Shown piece by piece: positions 52,173-60,816 of a DNA stretch of 64,000 nucleotides. Position 1 is the stretch's first letter. Each line of letters opens with the position of its first letter. This stretch comes from Actinoplanes teichomyceticus ATCC 31121 (GTDB taxonomy: Bacteria > Actinomycetota > Actinomycetes > Mycobacteriales > Micromonosporaceae), in assembly GCF_003711105.1 (NCBI RefSeq), contig NZ_CP023865.1:2753001-2817000 (forward strand). Reading direction: 5' to 3'. Position numbers and translations under genes: made by a program. Below the pieces are notes generated by a model. It did no database searches, had not been told where the DNA came from, and saw nothing but the letters and a program-made list of their open reading frames with translations.

Positions 52173-53585
52173 CTAGTAGGCCGGGGCGGGGTCCGCCGCG
52201 GGCGACTTCTCCGGGACCTCGGCGAGCGGCTTGCCGCAGAGATGGACGACGAGCCGGTACCAGGCGACCGCCAGCAGCCCGTAGACGAGCGTGAACCCGG
52301 CCAGCGACGCGACCACCTCGACGCTGGTGAGCCCGGGGGACACCCCGTCGGCCACGGTCGAGATCCCGAACGCCAGCCACGGCTGTCGCGCGGTCTCGGT
52401 GAACACCCACCCGAACGTGTTCGCGGCGGCCGGCAGCAGCGGCGCCAGCAGCAGGATCCGCCTCGCCCAGCCGGGGACGCCGGCGCCGGCCTGCAGGGCC
52501 GCGGGCAGCAGCGGGAGCCGCCACTTCCTGGTGGAGGAGGCCCAGAGGTAGTACGCCGCGAGCGCCATGCCGGCCACCCCGGCGCCGATCATCAGCCGGA
52601 ACGTCCAGAACGCCACCGGGATCATCGGTACGTAGCTGCCCGGACCGTACTGCGCCACGTACTGCGCCTGCAGGTCGTCGATGCCCTGCACGGTCCCGCT
52701 GAACGAGCCGGTGCCGAGGAAGGAGAGCAGGCGGGGGATCTCCACGGTCAGGAACGGCTTCTCGTGGCCCAGCGTGCCGAGCGCGAAGACCGAGAACGGC
52801 GCGCCGGTGGTGGTCTCGTAGAGGGCCTCGGCGGCGGCCATCTTCATCGGCTGCACCGCGGTCATCACCTTGCCGAGGTGGTCGCCGGTGATCGCGGTCA
52901 GCGCCCCGCCGGCCAGCATCAGCCACGCGCCGAGGCGGGACAGCGTACGGAAGGCGGGGTCGGCCGCCAGCCGCCGGACGCCGATCGCCAGCAGCAGCCC
53001 GCCGCCGGCCATCGCGGCCCCGGCCATGGTGTGCGGGAACGCGGCCAGCACCACCTCGTTGGTGAGCAACTCGACGAAGCTGGTCAGATGGGCGCGCCCG
53101 GTGACCGGGTCGAGCGCGTACGCCACCGGGTTCTGCATGAACGAGTTCGCCGCCAGGATGATGTACGCCGACAGCAGTGTCCCGGCCGCGACGATCACGA
53201 TGGTCGCGGCGTGCAGCCGCCGGGGCAGCCGGCCCCACCCGAAATACCACAGCGCGAGGAACGTCGCCTCCAGGAAGAACGCGAGCATCCCCTCGATGGC
53301 CAGCGTCGGGCCGAACACGTCGCCGTAGAACTTGGCGAACGCGCTCCAGCCGAGCCCGAACTGGAACTCCTGCACCAGGCCGGTGACCACGCCGACCGCG
53401 AACGTCACGATCAGCAGTTTCCCGACGAACCGGGTGAGGTCGCGGAACCGGTCGTCGCCGGTGCGCAGCCAGGTCAGGTGCAGCCCGGCCGCGGTCGCCG
53501 ACAGGCAGATCGACAGCGGGACGAACAGGTAGTGGTAGATCGTCACGACCGCGAACTGCAGGCGGGTCAGGTCGAGCACGTCCAT
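52173..53585 (-). CDS. cydA: Cytochrome bd oxidase subunit I
   Basis: 470 residues. Heme ligands and Q-site features are in place: [20 protein letters not shown] with the His for heme b595/d, [10 protein letters not shown] with a conserved His, the quinol-binding loop with GTLGHEKPF and [10 protein letters not shown], and a following region FRLMIGAG with the axial Met. The Q loop is the short type of Gram-positives. First gene of cydAB-cydDC. Its upstream region, 76 nt to the divergent blaI-type gene, contains a BlaI-like palindrome. Confidence 0.96.
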   Translation of the reverse strand: MDVLDLTRLQFAVVTIYHYLFVPLSICLSATAAGLHLTWLRTGDDRFRDLTRFVGKLLIVTFAVGVVTGLVQEFQFGLGWSAFAKFYGDVFGPTLAIEGMLAFFLEATFLALWYFGWGRLPRRLHAATIVIVAAGTLLSAYIILAANSFMQNPVAYALDPVTGRAHLTSFVELLTNEVVLAAFPHTMAGAAMAGGGLLLAIGVRRLAADPAFRTLSRLGAWLMLAGGALTAITGDHLGKVMTAVQPMKMAAAEALYETTTGAPFSVFALGTLGHEKPFLTVEIPRLLSFLGTGSFSGTVQGIDDLQAQYVAQYGPGSYVPMIPVAFWTFRLMIGAGVAGMALAAYYLWASSTRKWRLPLLPAALQAGAGVPGWARRILLLAPLLPAAANTFGWVFTETARQPWLAFGISTVADGVSPGLTSVEVVASLAGFTLVYGLLAVAWYRLVVHLCGKPLAEVPEKSPAADPAPAY

Positions 53586-53609
53586 CGGGTGTCCCCCTCT
53601 ACGACTCTT

Positions 53610-53635
53610 CGTAGTAGATACTACGAGGCGTAGTA
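53610..53635. promoter_or_regulatory. BlaI-like operator between cydA and the blaI-type gene
   Basis: Perfect inverted repeat CGTAGTA-GA-TACTACG (53610-53625) followed by another CGTAGTA half-site (53629-53635) and a weaker CTAGTAGG further on. The TAGTA/TACTA core matches the known BlaI/MecI box. It lies 25 nt upstream of cydA and 27-52 nt upstream of the regulator start, so it could control both. Confidence 0.75.
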
Positions 53636-53661
53636 CGACCGGCCCTAGTAGGATGGGTCAC

Positions 53662-54012
53662 ATGGCACTAGGCGATCTCGAACGCGAGGTCATGACACAG
53701 CTGTGGGATGCTCGTGAGCCGCTGACCGTGCGGCAGGTGCACGAGCGGCTCAGCCGTGACCGGGAGCTGGCGTACACGACCGTGATGACCGTCCTCGACC
53801 GCCTCGCCAAGAAGCAGCTCGTCGTCCAGCAGCGGGCCGACCGGGCGTACCGGTACGCCCCGGCGCAGACGCGCGAGGAGATGACCGCCGGCCTGATGCT
53901 CGACGCGCTCAGCGCCACACCGGACCGCGACGCCGCGCTCGCCTACTTCCTCGGCCAGCTGCCGCCCGACGCGCTGCGGGCCGCCATGGAAGCCACCCAG
54001 AAGGAGCCGTGA
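53662..54012 (+). CDS. BlaI/MecI/CopY-family repressor
   Basis: 116 residues from ATG 53662 (MALGDLEREVMTQLWDAREP); an ATG three codons upstream is possible. The winged helix is clear: TVRQVHERLSRDRELAYTTV, MTVLDRLAKKQLVVQQRADR, AYRYAPAQTREE. Such repressors bind TACTA/TAGTA palindromes and are usually inactivated by proteolysis through a BlaR1-type protease. The next gene overlaps it by 4 nt and encodes such a protease. Confidence 0.93.
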   Translation: MALGDLEREVMTQLWDAREPLTVRQVHERLSRDRELAYTTVMTVLDRLAKKQLVVQQRADRAYRYAPAQTREEMTAGLMLDALSATPDRDAALAYFLGQLPPDALRAAMEATQKEP

Positions 54013-54926
54013 CCGCGCTCCTGCTCGGCGCTCTCGGGCTGACCCTCTCGCTGGTCGTCCCGGGCGTCCTGGCGGGCGCGCGCTGGCCGGACCGCGCGCC
54101 GGTGGCCGCCGTCCTGCTCTGGCAGGCGATCACGCTGACCTCGGTGCTCTGCGCGCTCGGGGTGGTCCTGGCCGCCCCGGAGGAGCTGACCCGGGCGGCC
54201 GGCGCGGACCATCCGTGGACCGTCGCGGCGCTGGTCCTGTCCCTGGCGGTGGCCGCCACCATCGTGATCCGGCTGCTGATCTCGCTGATCCGGGTCAGCG
54301 CCCGGGCCCGCGCCCGGCGGGCCCGGCACCGGATGCTGGTCGACCTGCTGGACCGGGTGGAGCGGCACCGCGAGCTGGGCGGCGCCGAGGTGCGGGTGCT
54401 CGACGGCGCGCTGCCGCTGGCGTACTGCGTGCCCGGGCGGCAGCCGCGGGTGGTGCTCAGCGACGCGGTGCTGCGCGTCCTCGACCGGGCGCAGGTCGAC
54501 GCGGTGCTCGCCCACGAGCAGGCACACCTGCGGCACCGGCACGAGCTGGTGATGGAGTCGTTCACGGCGTTCTACCAGGCGGTGCCGCGCCCGCTGCGCA
54601 GCCGGGCGCCGCTGGATGCCGTACACCTGCTTCTGGAGATGGTCTCCGACGACGCCGCCCGCCGCCGCACCGGCCCGGCCCCGCTGCGTGCCGCGCTGGC
54701 CCGCCTGTCCGACGCCGTCCCCCTGGCGGAGGAGGCGCCCGCCGACCCGGCGGGTGAATCCCGCCGGCGCAGGCTCGACCGGCTGGCCGGTCCGGCGTCC
54801 ACGTCGACCGGTCTGGCGGTCCTCGCCGGCATCGCCGCCGCCGGTCTCCTGGTGCTACCCACGGTGATCCTGGTCGTTCCGTGGCTCGGTCAGGCGCTGG
54901 ACGCGTGGCCGTTTCGCTCACTCTGA
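54009..54926 (+). CDS. M56/BlaR1-like membrane metalloprotease, short form
   Basis: 305 residues from GTG 54009. Membrane helices at the N-terminus (about 1-25, 35-58, 72-96) and one at the end (about 270-300). The zinc site is HEQAHLRHRHEL (about 164-175, HExxH), preceded by ARPVVLS-like PRVVLSDAVLRVLDRAQVDA. The penicillin-sensing domain of true BlaR1 is absent, so the signal must be something else, perhaps membrane or redox state. With BlaI it should form a two-gene switch. Confidence 0.9.
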   Translation: MTALLLGALGLTLSLVVPGVLAGARWPDRAPVAAVLLWQAITLTSVLCALGVVLAAPEELTRAAGADHPWTVAALVLSLAVAATIVIRLLISLIRVSARARARRARHRMLVDLLDRVERHRELGGAEVRVLDGALPLAYCVPGRQPRVVLSDAVLRVLDRAQVDAVLAHEQAHLRHRHELVMESFTAFYQAVPRPLRSRAPLDAVHLLLEMVSDDAARRRTGPAPLRAALARLSDAVPLAEEAPADPAGESRRRRLDRLAGPASTSTGLAVLAGIAAAGLLVLPTVILVVPWLGQALDAWPFRSL

Positions 54927-55039
54927 GTGCGGATGGGTGTGCATGGGGTATCCCTGCCCGGCTGGCCTTCATCTGCCCGCATGATCCGAGTACGGTGGTC
55001 TCCGGTTCGGCAGCCCCCCATCGTCCACCCGGCCGATCT

Positions 55040-55172
55040 GACGAACCACCGCCTAATCGCCGCGAGGCGAGCCGGGGACCCAGGTACCCGGGGTGCAGCC
55101 ACCCAGTGGCCGGGCGCGCTTCCCGCCCGAACCCGTCAGCTAACCCGGTCGGCGGCCGAGTGGGAAGAAAGG
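55040..55172 (+). promoter_or_regulatory. c-di-AMP (ydaO/yuaA) riboswitch
   Basis: The leader has the ydaO landmarks in order: CCGCCTAATCGCC, AGCCGGGGACCCAGGTACCC, GGGGTGCAGCC, a variable stem, CCCGAACCCGTCAGCTAACC, GGTCGGCGGCCGAGTG, and a GGAAGAAAGGA end that also serves as the ribosome site. In actinobacteria this class switches off cell-wall hydrolase genes when c-di-AMP is high. It directly precedes the NlpC/P60 gene, which supports the call. Confidence 0.9.
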
Positions 55173-55185
55173 ACAACGCACCTAC

Positions 55186-56166
55186 GTGAAACGGATAGGC
55201 GCGCGTGGCGTGCTGCGCAGTGTGCTGTGCGCGGTCGCCGCTGCCGGGCTCGTTCTCACCGGACCTGTCGTTGCCCACGCCACACCTTCGCCGTCCAGCG
55301 TCGAGGACCAGATCGACAAGCGGTGGAACGAGCTCGAGCCCGTCATCGAGGACTACAACGACGTGCACGGGAAGCTGACCAAGCTGCAGAAGCAGCAGCG
55401 GCAGCTGAACAGGACGCTCGCCCCACTGCAGAAGCAGGTCGACGCGGCGATGTCGCAGGTGCGTGGCCTGGCGGCCGACGCCTACATGCAGGGCCCGCCG
55501 AGCGCCCTCGGCGCGATCCTGAGCGGCTCGCCGACCGGTCTGACCGAGAAGCTCTCGCTTCTCGAGCAGCTGGCCACCAACCGCCAGGAATCGATCAGCG
55601 GCGTCGTGAAACTGCGCGACAAGTACGCCGCCGACAAGCAGAAGGTGGATGCGCTGGCATCCGAGATCTCCGCCCGGGACGCCGACCTGAAGCAGAAGAA
55701 GGCGGCGATCGAGAAGGAGATCAAGTCCCTCCAGAAGTTGCGGATCAGGGCGTACGGCGCGGCGGGCGAGAGCGACGGGCCGTACCGCACGGGTCCGTGC
55801 CCGGTGGACTACACCAACGACAAGGGTGGCCGGGCCGCTCAGCGGGCGTGTGACCTGATCGGTAAGCCGTACGTCTTCGGTTCCGAGGGTCCGAACAGCT
55901 ACGACTGCTCGGGGCTGACGAAGGAGGCGTGGGCGGCCGTCGGAGTGCACCTCGAGCACTACACGAAGGATCAGTGGGGTTCCACCACGCCGGTGAGCCG
56001 GAGCGAGTTGAGGCCGGGTGACCTGGTCTTCTACTACTCCGACGTGCATCATGTGGCCATCTACATCGGTGGCGGCATGGTGGTGCACGCGCCGCACACC
56101 GGCGACCACGTGCGGATGGCGACGATCGACCGCGGTCCGATCGCCGGCTACCGCCGGCCGGGCTAG
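55186..56166 (+). CDS. NlpC/P60 peptidoglycan endopeptidase (RipA-like)
   Basis: 326 residues from GTG 55186. A signal peptide (1-32) precedes a long coiled coil (about 38-195: VEDQIDKRWNELEPVIEDYN to DADLKQKKAAIEKEIKSLQK). The C-terminal C40 domain (about 215-326) has the catalytic Cys in SYDCSGLTKEAW (about 240), the His in DVHHVAIYIGGG (about 288) and a third polar site near HAPHTGD. It would cleave stem peptides in the cell wall during growth or division. Control by the c-di-AMP riboswitch upstream is expected. Confidence 0.94.
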   Translation: MKRIGARGVLRSVLCAVAAAGLVLTGPVVAHATPSPSSVEDQIDKRWNELEPVIEDYNDVHGKLTKLQKQQRQLNRTLAPLQKQVDAAMSQVRGLAADAYMQGPPSALGAILSGSPTGLTEKLSLLEQLATNRQESISGVVKLRDKYAADKQKVDALASEISARDADLKQKKAAIEKEIKSLQKLRIRAYGAAGESDGPYRTGPCPVDYTNDKGGRAAQRACDLIGKPYVFGSEGPNSYDCSGLTKEAWAAVGVHLEHYTKDQWGSTTPVSRSELRPGDLVFYYSDVHHVAIYIGGGMVVHAPHTGDHVRMATIDRGPIAGYRRPG

Positions 56167-56412
56167 ACCGCCGGTCCGGATCGAGGGCCGCTTCCGGTTC
56201 GCCGGGGGCGGCCTTTCCTCCGGTACGACCCGGCAGCCCCCGTCCGCAGGCTTCGCAGCCGAGCCCCGTGCCGGTCGGCTCCTCGCGGCTCCCGCCGGCC
56301 GCCCACGCGGAGGATGCCGGTCGGGCGCCCCGCCGGCCGCCCATCGCCGTCGGTACGGCGCCGGTCGGGCGCTTGTCGAGCCTGCCGCGGCAACGCCGGG
56401 CCGGGGCGCGGG

Positions 56413-56418
56413 CATAAT
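56413..56418 (+). promoter_or_regulatory. Possible -10 box of a leaderless AAA gene
   Basis: CATAAT lies 8 nt before ATG 56427 and no Shine-Dalgarno sequence is present, as expected for a leaderless mRNA. No good -35 was found. Confidence 0.35.
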
Positions 56419-56426
56419 CGCGTCTC

Positions 56427-57668
56427 ATGAGCGACGCCTTGATCGACAGCCTCACCGCGGCGGTGCGGGCCCGCCCGGACGACCTGCCGCTGCGGCTGCA
56501 CCTGGCCGAGCTGCTGGTGGCCGCCGGGCGTGGCGCCGAGGCCGTCGAGCACGCCGCTCAGGTGCTCGGCCGGGAGCCGGGCAACGAGGCCGCGCGGCGT
56601 CTCATGATGTCCGCGCTGAACCCACCGGCCACCCCGGCGCGGCCGGTCCCCGGGCCCGGGCCGGCCCCGGGCGACACGCCCGGCGCCGTCGACTGGGCCG
56701 CCCTGGAGCAGCAGTTCGGCGATGTCGTCGCGCCGCGCTTCGCCCCCGCCGGCGACCGACCCGAAGCGGTCACCGGCCACGACGACCGCGCCTTCGACGT
56801 GGAGCGTTCCACGGTCACACTGGCCGATGTCGGCGGCATGGCCGAGGTCAAGAAGCGCCTGGAGGTCTCCTTCCTCGGCCCGCTGCGCAATCCCCGGCTG
56901 CGCAGCCTGTTCGGCAAGAGCCTGCGCGGCGGGCTGCTGCTCTACGGCCCGCCCGGCTGCGGCAAGACCTTCCTGGCCCGGGCGGTCGCGGGGGAGATGG
57001 GCGCCGCCTTCGTCTCGCTGTCGATCACCGACGTGCTCACCATGTGGGTGGGCAGCTCCGAGCGCAACCTGCACGATCTGTTCGAGTCGGCCCGCGCGCA
57101 CGCGCCGTGCGTGCTGTTCCTCGACGAGATCGACGCGCTCGGGCACAAGCGCAGCCAGCTGCACTCGTCGGCGATGCGTACCGTGGTCAACCAGCTGCTC
57201 ACCGAGCTGGACGGGGTGCAGGGCGGCAACGAGGGCGTCTTCGTGCTGGCGGCGACGAACGCCCCGTGGGACGTGGACGCCGCCCTGCGCCGGCCGGGAC
57301 GGCTGGACCGGACCGTCCTGGTGCTGCCGCCGGACCGCCCGGCGCGGGCCGCGATCATCGAGTACCACCTGCGGGACCGTCCGGTCGCGGGCGTCGATCT
57401 CGCCGCCGTGGCCGCGGCGACCGACGGCTTCTCCGGCGCCGACCTGGCGCATCTGTGCGAAACCGCCGCCGAGTACGCGATGCGCGACTCCATCGCCACC
57501 GGCGAGATCCGCATGATCGCCCAGGTCGACATGCTGGCCGCGGCGCGCGAGGTCCGGCCCTCCACCGACGCGTGGTTCGCCACCGCCCGCAACGTCGCGC
57601 TGTTCGCCAACCAGAGCGGTGAGTACGACGACCTGGCCGCGTACCTGAAGAAGCGCAAGTCGCGGTGA
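56427..57668 (+). CDS. AAA ATPase with N-terminal TPR-like segment
   Basis: 413 residues. Residues 1-60 form a TPR-like helical hairpin pair (DDLPLRLHLAELLVAAGRGA, EAVEHAAQVLGREPGNEAAR), followed by a Pro-rich linker. The classical AAA domain has Walker A GPPGCGKT (about 174-181), Walker B LFLDEID (about 231), sensor ATNAPWDVDAALRRPGRLDR with arginine fingers, and the C-terminal GADLAHLCETAAEYAMRDSI helix bundle, as in VCP/FtsH-like enzymes. No protease domain. It overlaps the following TPR-membrane gene by 4 nt, so the two are likely partners at the membrane. Confidence 0.9.
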   Translation: MSDALIDSLTAAVRARPDDLPLRLHLAELLVAAGRGAEAVEHAAQVLGREPGNEAARRLMMSALNPPATPARPVPGPGPAPGDTPGAVDWAALEQQFGDVVAPRFAPAGDRPEAVTGHDDRAFDVERSTVTLADVGGMAEVKKRLEVSFLGPLRNPRLRSLFGKSLRGGLLLYGPPGCGKTFLARAVAGEMGAAFVSLSITDVLTMWVGSSERNLHDLFESARAHAPCVLFLDEIDALGHKRSQLHSSAMRTVVNQLLTELDGVQGGNEGVFVLAATNAPWDVDAALRRPGRLDRTVLVLPPDRPARAAIIEYHLRDRPVAGVDLAAVAAATDGFSGADLAHLCETAAEYAMRDSIATGEIRMIAQVDMLAAAREVRPSTDAWFATARNVALFANQSGEYDDLAAYLKKRKSR

Positions 57669-58666
57669 CCGCGGCGGCGCGTGCGCGACTGCTGGCCGAG
57701 CTGGGCCGCTACGACCGGGCCGAGGCCGAGGTGCGCTCCGGGCTGGCCGACCGGCTCGCAGACGCCGAGCTGCTCGCGCTGCTCGCCGCGGTGCTGCGGT
57801 TGCGTGGCCGGCCCGGCGACGCCCTCGCCGCCGCGGACGCCGCGGTCGCGGTGGTGCCCGGCGCGGCCGGGGCGCACGCGGAACGTGCGGAGAACCTGAT
57901 CGCGCTCGCCCGTACCGCGGAGGCGGTCGCGGCCGCGACCGAAGCGGTCCGGCTGCGCCCCGCCGAACCCCAGGCGCACCGGGTCCTGGCCCGCGCGCAC
58001 GCCGCCGGGCGGGATTTCGGCCGGGCCCGGACCGCGGCCCGGCAGGCGCTGGCCTTCGACCCCCGGTCGGTGGCCAGCCTGCTCACCCTCGCCGAGGTGG
58101 AGCGGATCTCCGGCCGCCGCCGGGCCGCGGCGCGGGCCACCCGGGCCGCGCTGGCCGAGGACCCGGAGCACCCCGGCGGACGGTGGCTGGTCGCCCTGCT
58201 CGACGCGGAGCGCCTGCATGTCGCCGGCGCCATGCGCGGACTGCGTCAGCTGGCCGCCGAGCATCCGGACCGGCTCGGCGGCCAGACGCTGGCGTGGCCG
58301 ATCCTGGGCGTGCTGGCCGGGTTGCGGCGCGGGCTGGCGGTGGGCGTGCCGCTGGTGTTCGGGATGCGCCTGGCGGCCCGCTGGTGGGTGCCGGCGGAGT
58401 GTTTCGCGCGCCCGACCGCGTTGGTGGTGGCGGTCGTGATGATCACTTTCGCGGCGCGGGTGCTGCTGCCGGCGGGCCGCCTGCCGTGGCGGTGCCTGGC
58501 GTTTCTGCCGCGGCGCGCGGTGCTCGCCGGGCTGGTCGCGGCCGGCGGTTCGGTCGCGCTGCTCCTGGCGTACGCGGTGACCGGGCGGTGGCCGGTGCTG
58601 CTGCTCGCCGCGCTGTCCGGGGGCGCTCTGCTCCGGATGCGGGCTACATCACTATCGACCGGCTGA
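57665..58666 (+). CDS. TPR protein with C-terminal membrane helices
   Basis: 333 residues from GTG 57665 (GTGA overlap). About five tetratricopeptide units fill residues 5-200 (RARLLAELGRYDRAEAEVRS, GRPGDALAAADAAVAVVPGA, LARTAEAVAAATEAVRLRPA, GRDFGRARTAARQALAFDPR, ISGRRRAAARATRAALAEDP). Four hydrophobic helices follow (about 218-330). It likely holds the AAA ATPase, which carries a TPR-like segment itself, at the membrane. Unknown process. Confidence 0.85.
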   Translation: MTAAARARLLAELGRYDRAEAEVRSGLADRLADAELLALLAAVLRLRGRPGDALAAADAAVAVVPGAAGAHAERAENLIALARTAEAVAAATEAVRLRPAEPQAHRVLARAHAAGRDFGRARTAARQALAFDPRSVASLLTLAEVERISGRRRAAARATRAALAEDPEHPGGRWLVALLDAERLHVAGAMRGLRQLAAEHPDRLGGQTLAWPILGVLAGLRRGLAVGVPLVFGMRLAARWWVPAECFARPTALVVAVVMITFAARVLLPAGRLPWRCLAFLPRRAVLAGLVAAGGSVALLLAYAVTGRWPVLLLAALSGGALLRMRATSLSTG

Positions 58667-58668
58667 AA

Positions 58669-58685
58669 CTTGCCCACCTGGCAAG
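58669..58685 (+). terminator. Weak hairpin after the TPR gene
   Basis: CTTGCC-CACCT-GGCAAG followed by ATCTTTGG, starting 3 nt after the stop. Short stem, so low confidence. Confidence 0.35.
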
Positions 58686-58908
58686 ATCTTTGGATGCTGG
58701 GCGTCATGGCGCATTCAGGCCCCGCTTGACCGGCCGACACCCGGACTTCTCCGGGCGCGCGAAGCCGCAGCTCAGCGCCGGTGTTGCAGTGGATCACTAT
58801 TGTTGCGCCGGTGTCACGTCATGTCACCCTGCCCCATCGATGTGACGACTTTTCGTTTTTATCGTGCCGGTGTGCCCCACGCCGGCCGGCTCATCGAGGA
58901 GCTCTGCC

Positions 58909-59907
58909 GTGACCGTCGACGCCCCGCCCCGCGCCACCCGGTCCGGTTGGCTCTCCGCGCTCCGCGAGCTCGGCCTGGTCGCCGTCCTGTTCCTGGTCTA
59001 CAAGGTCGGCCGGCTGGCGGCGACCGGACACGTCGCCCAGGCCTACGACAACGCCCGCACGGTGTGGGACCTGGAGCGCCGGTTACGCCTGCCGGGCGAG
59101 CTGAGCGTGCAGCACCGGCTGCTGAGCTGGCACTGGCTGGTCGAGGTGGCGAACTGCTACTACGCGTACGTGCACTTCCCGGCCACCGCCGCCTGCCTGA
59201 TCTGGCTGTACCTCCGCCGTCCGGCGCACTACCGCTGGACCCGCAACGTGCTGGTCCTGCTCACCGGCGCCGCGCTGCTGGTGCACTTCGTGATGCCGCT
59301 GGCCCCGCCGCGGATGCTCACCGGCACCGGAATGCTCGACCTGGGCCGCCTGTACGGCCCGGCCGTCTACGGCGCGCCGGAGACCGACCAGCTCTCCAAC
59401 CAGTACGCGGCGATGCCCTCCCTGCACGTCGGCTGGGCCGTCGTGGTGGCGATCGCGCTGATCAGCGCGACATCGATGCGGTGGCGTGCGCTGTGGCTCC
59501 TGCACCCGGTGATCACCCTGCTGGTGGTGGTGGCGACCGGCAACCACTACTGGCTGGACGCGATCGCGGCCGGTGCGCTGCTGGCCGTGGCGTACGCGGT
59601 GGTGCGTTCGCAGTTCCCCGGCGGCCCGGACGTCCCGGTCCCCGGACAGCTCCCGGGCGCCGCCACGGTCCCGGCGCCCGCCGTCGCTGCGGTACCCGGC
59701 GCCGGGCGCGGCGATTCGTCCGACCCGCTCGCCGCTTCGGCCACGGTCGCGCCGGGCGGCGCGCCGCCCCCCAGCACGCCGGGGGGCGCGCCCGCCGTCG
59801 GCCCGTCGGGGGATGTCACCGGTCCGGGGGCGGGCGCCGGCGTGTCGGTCCGGGCGTCGGTGCCACGTCCGCGTGTCCCGCTGGAGAGGTCCGCGTCGCG
59901 CCGTTGA
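58909..59907 (+). CDS. PAP2-family membrane phosphatase/inositolphosphotransferase
   Basis: 332 residues; GTG 58909 has GAGGAG 7 nt upstream. Six membrane helices carry the PAP2 motifs NQYAAMPSLHVGWAVVVAIA (motif 2 with the catalytic His) and GNHYWLDAIAAGALLAVAYA (motif 3 His and Asp). The order matches the aureobasidin-sensitive IPC synthase-like branch seen in actinobacteria. The substrate is probably a membrane lipid phosphate or phosphoinositide. The last 90 residues are Pro/Ala/Gly-rich and disordered, a tail unusual for the family. Confidence 0.88.
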   Translation: MTVDAPPRATRSGWLSALRELGLVAVLFLVYKVGRLAATGHVAQAYDNARTVWDLERRLRLPGELSVQHRLLSWHWLVEVANCYYAYVHFPATAACLIWLYLRRPAHYRWTRNVLVLLTGAALLVHFVMPLAPPRMLTGTGMLDLGRLYGPAVYGAPETDQLSNQYAAMPSLHVGWAVVVAIALISATSMRWRALWLLHPVITLLVVVATGNHYWLDAIAAGALLAVAYAVVRSQFPGGPDVPVPGQLPGAATVPAPAVAAVPGAGRGDSSDPLAASATVAPGGAPPPSTPGGAPAVGPSGDVTGPGAGAGVSVRASVPRPRVPLERSASRR

Positions 59908-60013
59908 CGGCGTTGCCGTGCATCCGTGCAGTGAGCCGTTGAGCGATGCTGTGTGCAGGGGCCGCTGACCGGTGCCGCTGTGCAGGGAGCCGCTGAGCGG
60001 TGCCGCGCCGGGC

Positions 60014-60136
60014 GATGCTGCGCTGCGCGATGCTGCGCTGCGCTGCGCGATGCTGCGCTGCGCTGCGCTGCGCTGCGCTGCGCTGCGCTGCGCGATGCCG
60101 CGCTGCGCGATGCCGCGCTGCGCGATGCCGCGCTGC
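60014..60136. repeat. TGCGC pentanucleotide-type repeat array in intergenic DNA
   Basis: Runs of TGCGC and the longer unit GCGATGCCGCGCTGC repeat without much interruption. The whole 59908-60321 gap is low-complexity and I see no gene in it; frames are open on several registers because the 5-bp unit has no stop codons. Confidence 0.9.
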
Positions 60137-60321
60137 CGTGGTTCCGGTGCCGCGCTGCGCGGTGCCGCGGTTCCGGTGCTGCGCTGCCCGTGCCGCGTTG
60201 ACGGGTCCGCCGCGGGTCGGGCTGCCGCTCGCGGCGCGCTCCGCGACCGCCGAGCGCTTCGCCGGCGCGTACCTTCGGGCCAGGTCCGAGTTGCGGCGGT
60301 GGCCCGTTCCGGCGCCCTTCG

Positions 60322-60816
60322 CTAGTCCTGCTGCTGCTCCCACCAGTTCAGTGGATTGCCCTCGGCGTCGTAGACGTTGCCGTACTCCCAGTGCGCCCCG
60401 CGCGGCCCGGTCCATCCGTCGATGGCCGCCTCCACCGCGTCGAACCCGGCGGCCGCCGGCACGGTGATCACGATGAACCGCCGGTCCGCCGGCAGCTCCA
60501 CGATCCCGCCCAGCTCGTCGAAGGCGTCCCGCAACAGTCCCAGATCGTCCGCACCGGGCGGTCGTTTCGGTACCACCAGGAGGCAGATGTTGCCGCCGTG
60601 CCGCACCACCTCGAACGCGCCGCCGGCCTGCACCCGGATCCGGTCGCCGGCCGCGAGTCCCTCCACCAGCGCCGGTGTGCCGAGCACCAGGTGCACACCG
60701 GGCTCGATGGTCCGGGTCAGCACCGTCTCGTAGACAAGTCGCCCACCCGCCCCCAGTCCAGCCACCAGCCGAACGTGCGAGTGTTCCGCCAATTCCTCAA
60801 CGGTCACGCCGGGCAT
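60322..60816 (-). CDS. DUF4265-like protein
   Basis: 164 residues from ATG 60816 (MPGVTVEELAEHSHVRLVAG). It has an N-terminal beta-rich part (GLAAGDRIRVQAGGAFEVVR, HGGNICLLVV) and a C-terminal ferredoxin-like part (DLGLLRDAFDELGGIVELPA, RRFIVITVPAAAGFDAVEAA), ending WEYGNVYDAEGNPLNWWEQQ. This resembles DUF4265 proteins, whose members occur near immunity and toxin genes but have no proven function. It is isolated between two repeat-rich gaps. Confidence 0.7.
   Translation of the reverse strand: MPGVTVEELAEHSHVRLVAGLGAGGRLVYETVLTRTIEPGVHLVLGTPALVEGLAAGDRIRVQAGGAFEVVRHGGNICLLVVPKRPPGADDLGLLRDAFDELGGIVELPADRRFIVITVPAAAGFDAVEAAIDGWTGPRGAHWEYGNVYDAEGNPLNWWEQQQD

Noticed and set aside
46615..53250. 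A 2211-codon open frame on the minus strand
   Set aside because: Only the part after GTG 50934 matches a protein (CydDC). The upstream part runs out of frame through cydB and cydA, which are clearly the real genes there.
60014..60136. Small Cys/Ala/Arg-rich proteins encoded by the pentanucleotide array
   Set aside because: Every frame is open because the 5-bp unit lacks stops. The products are pure repeats with no start signals.
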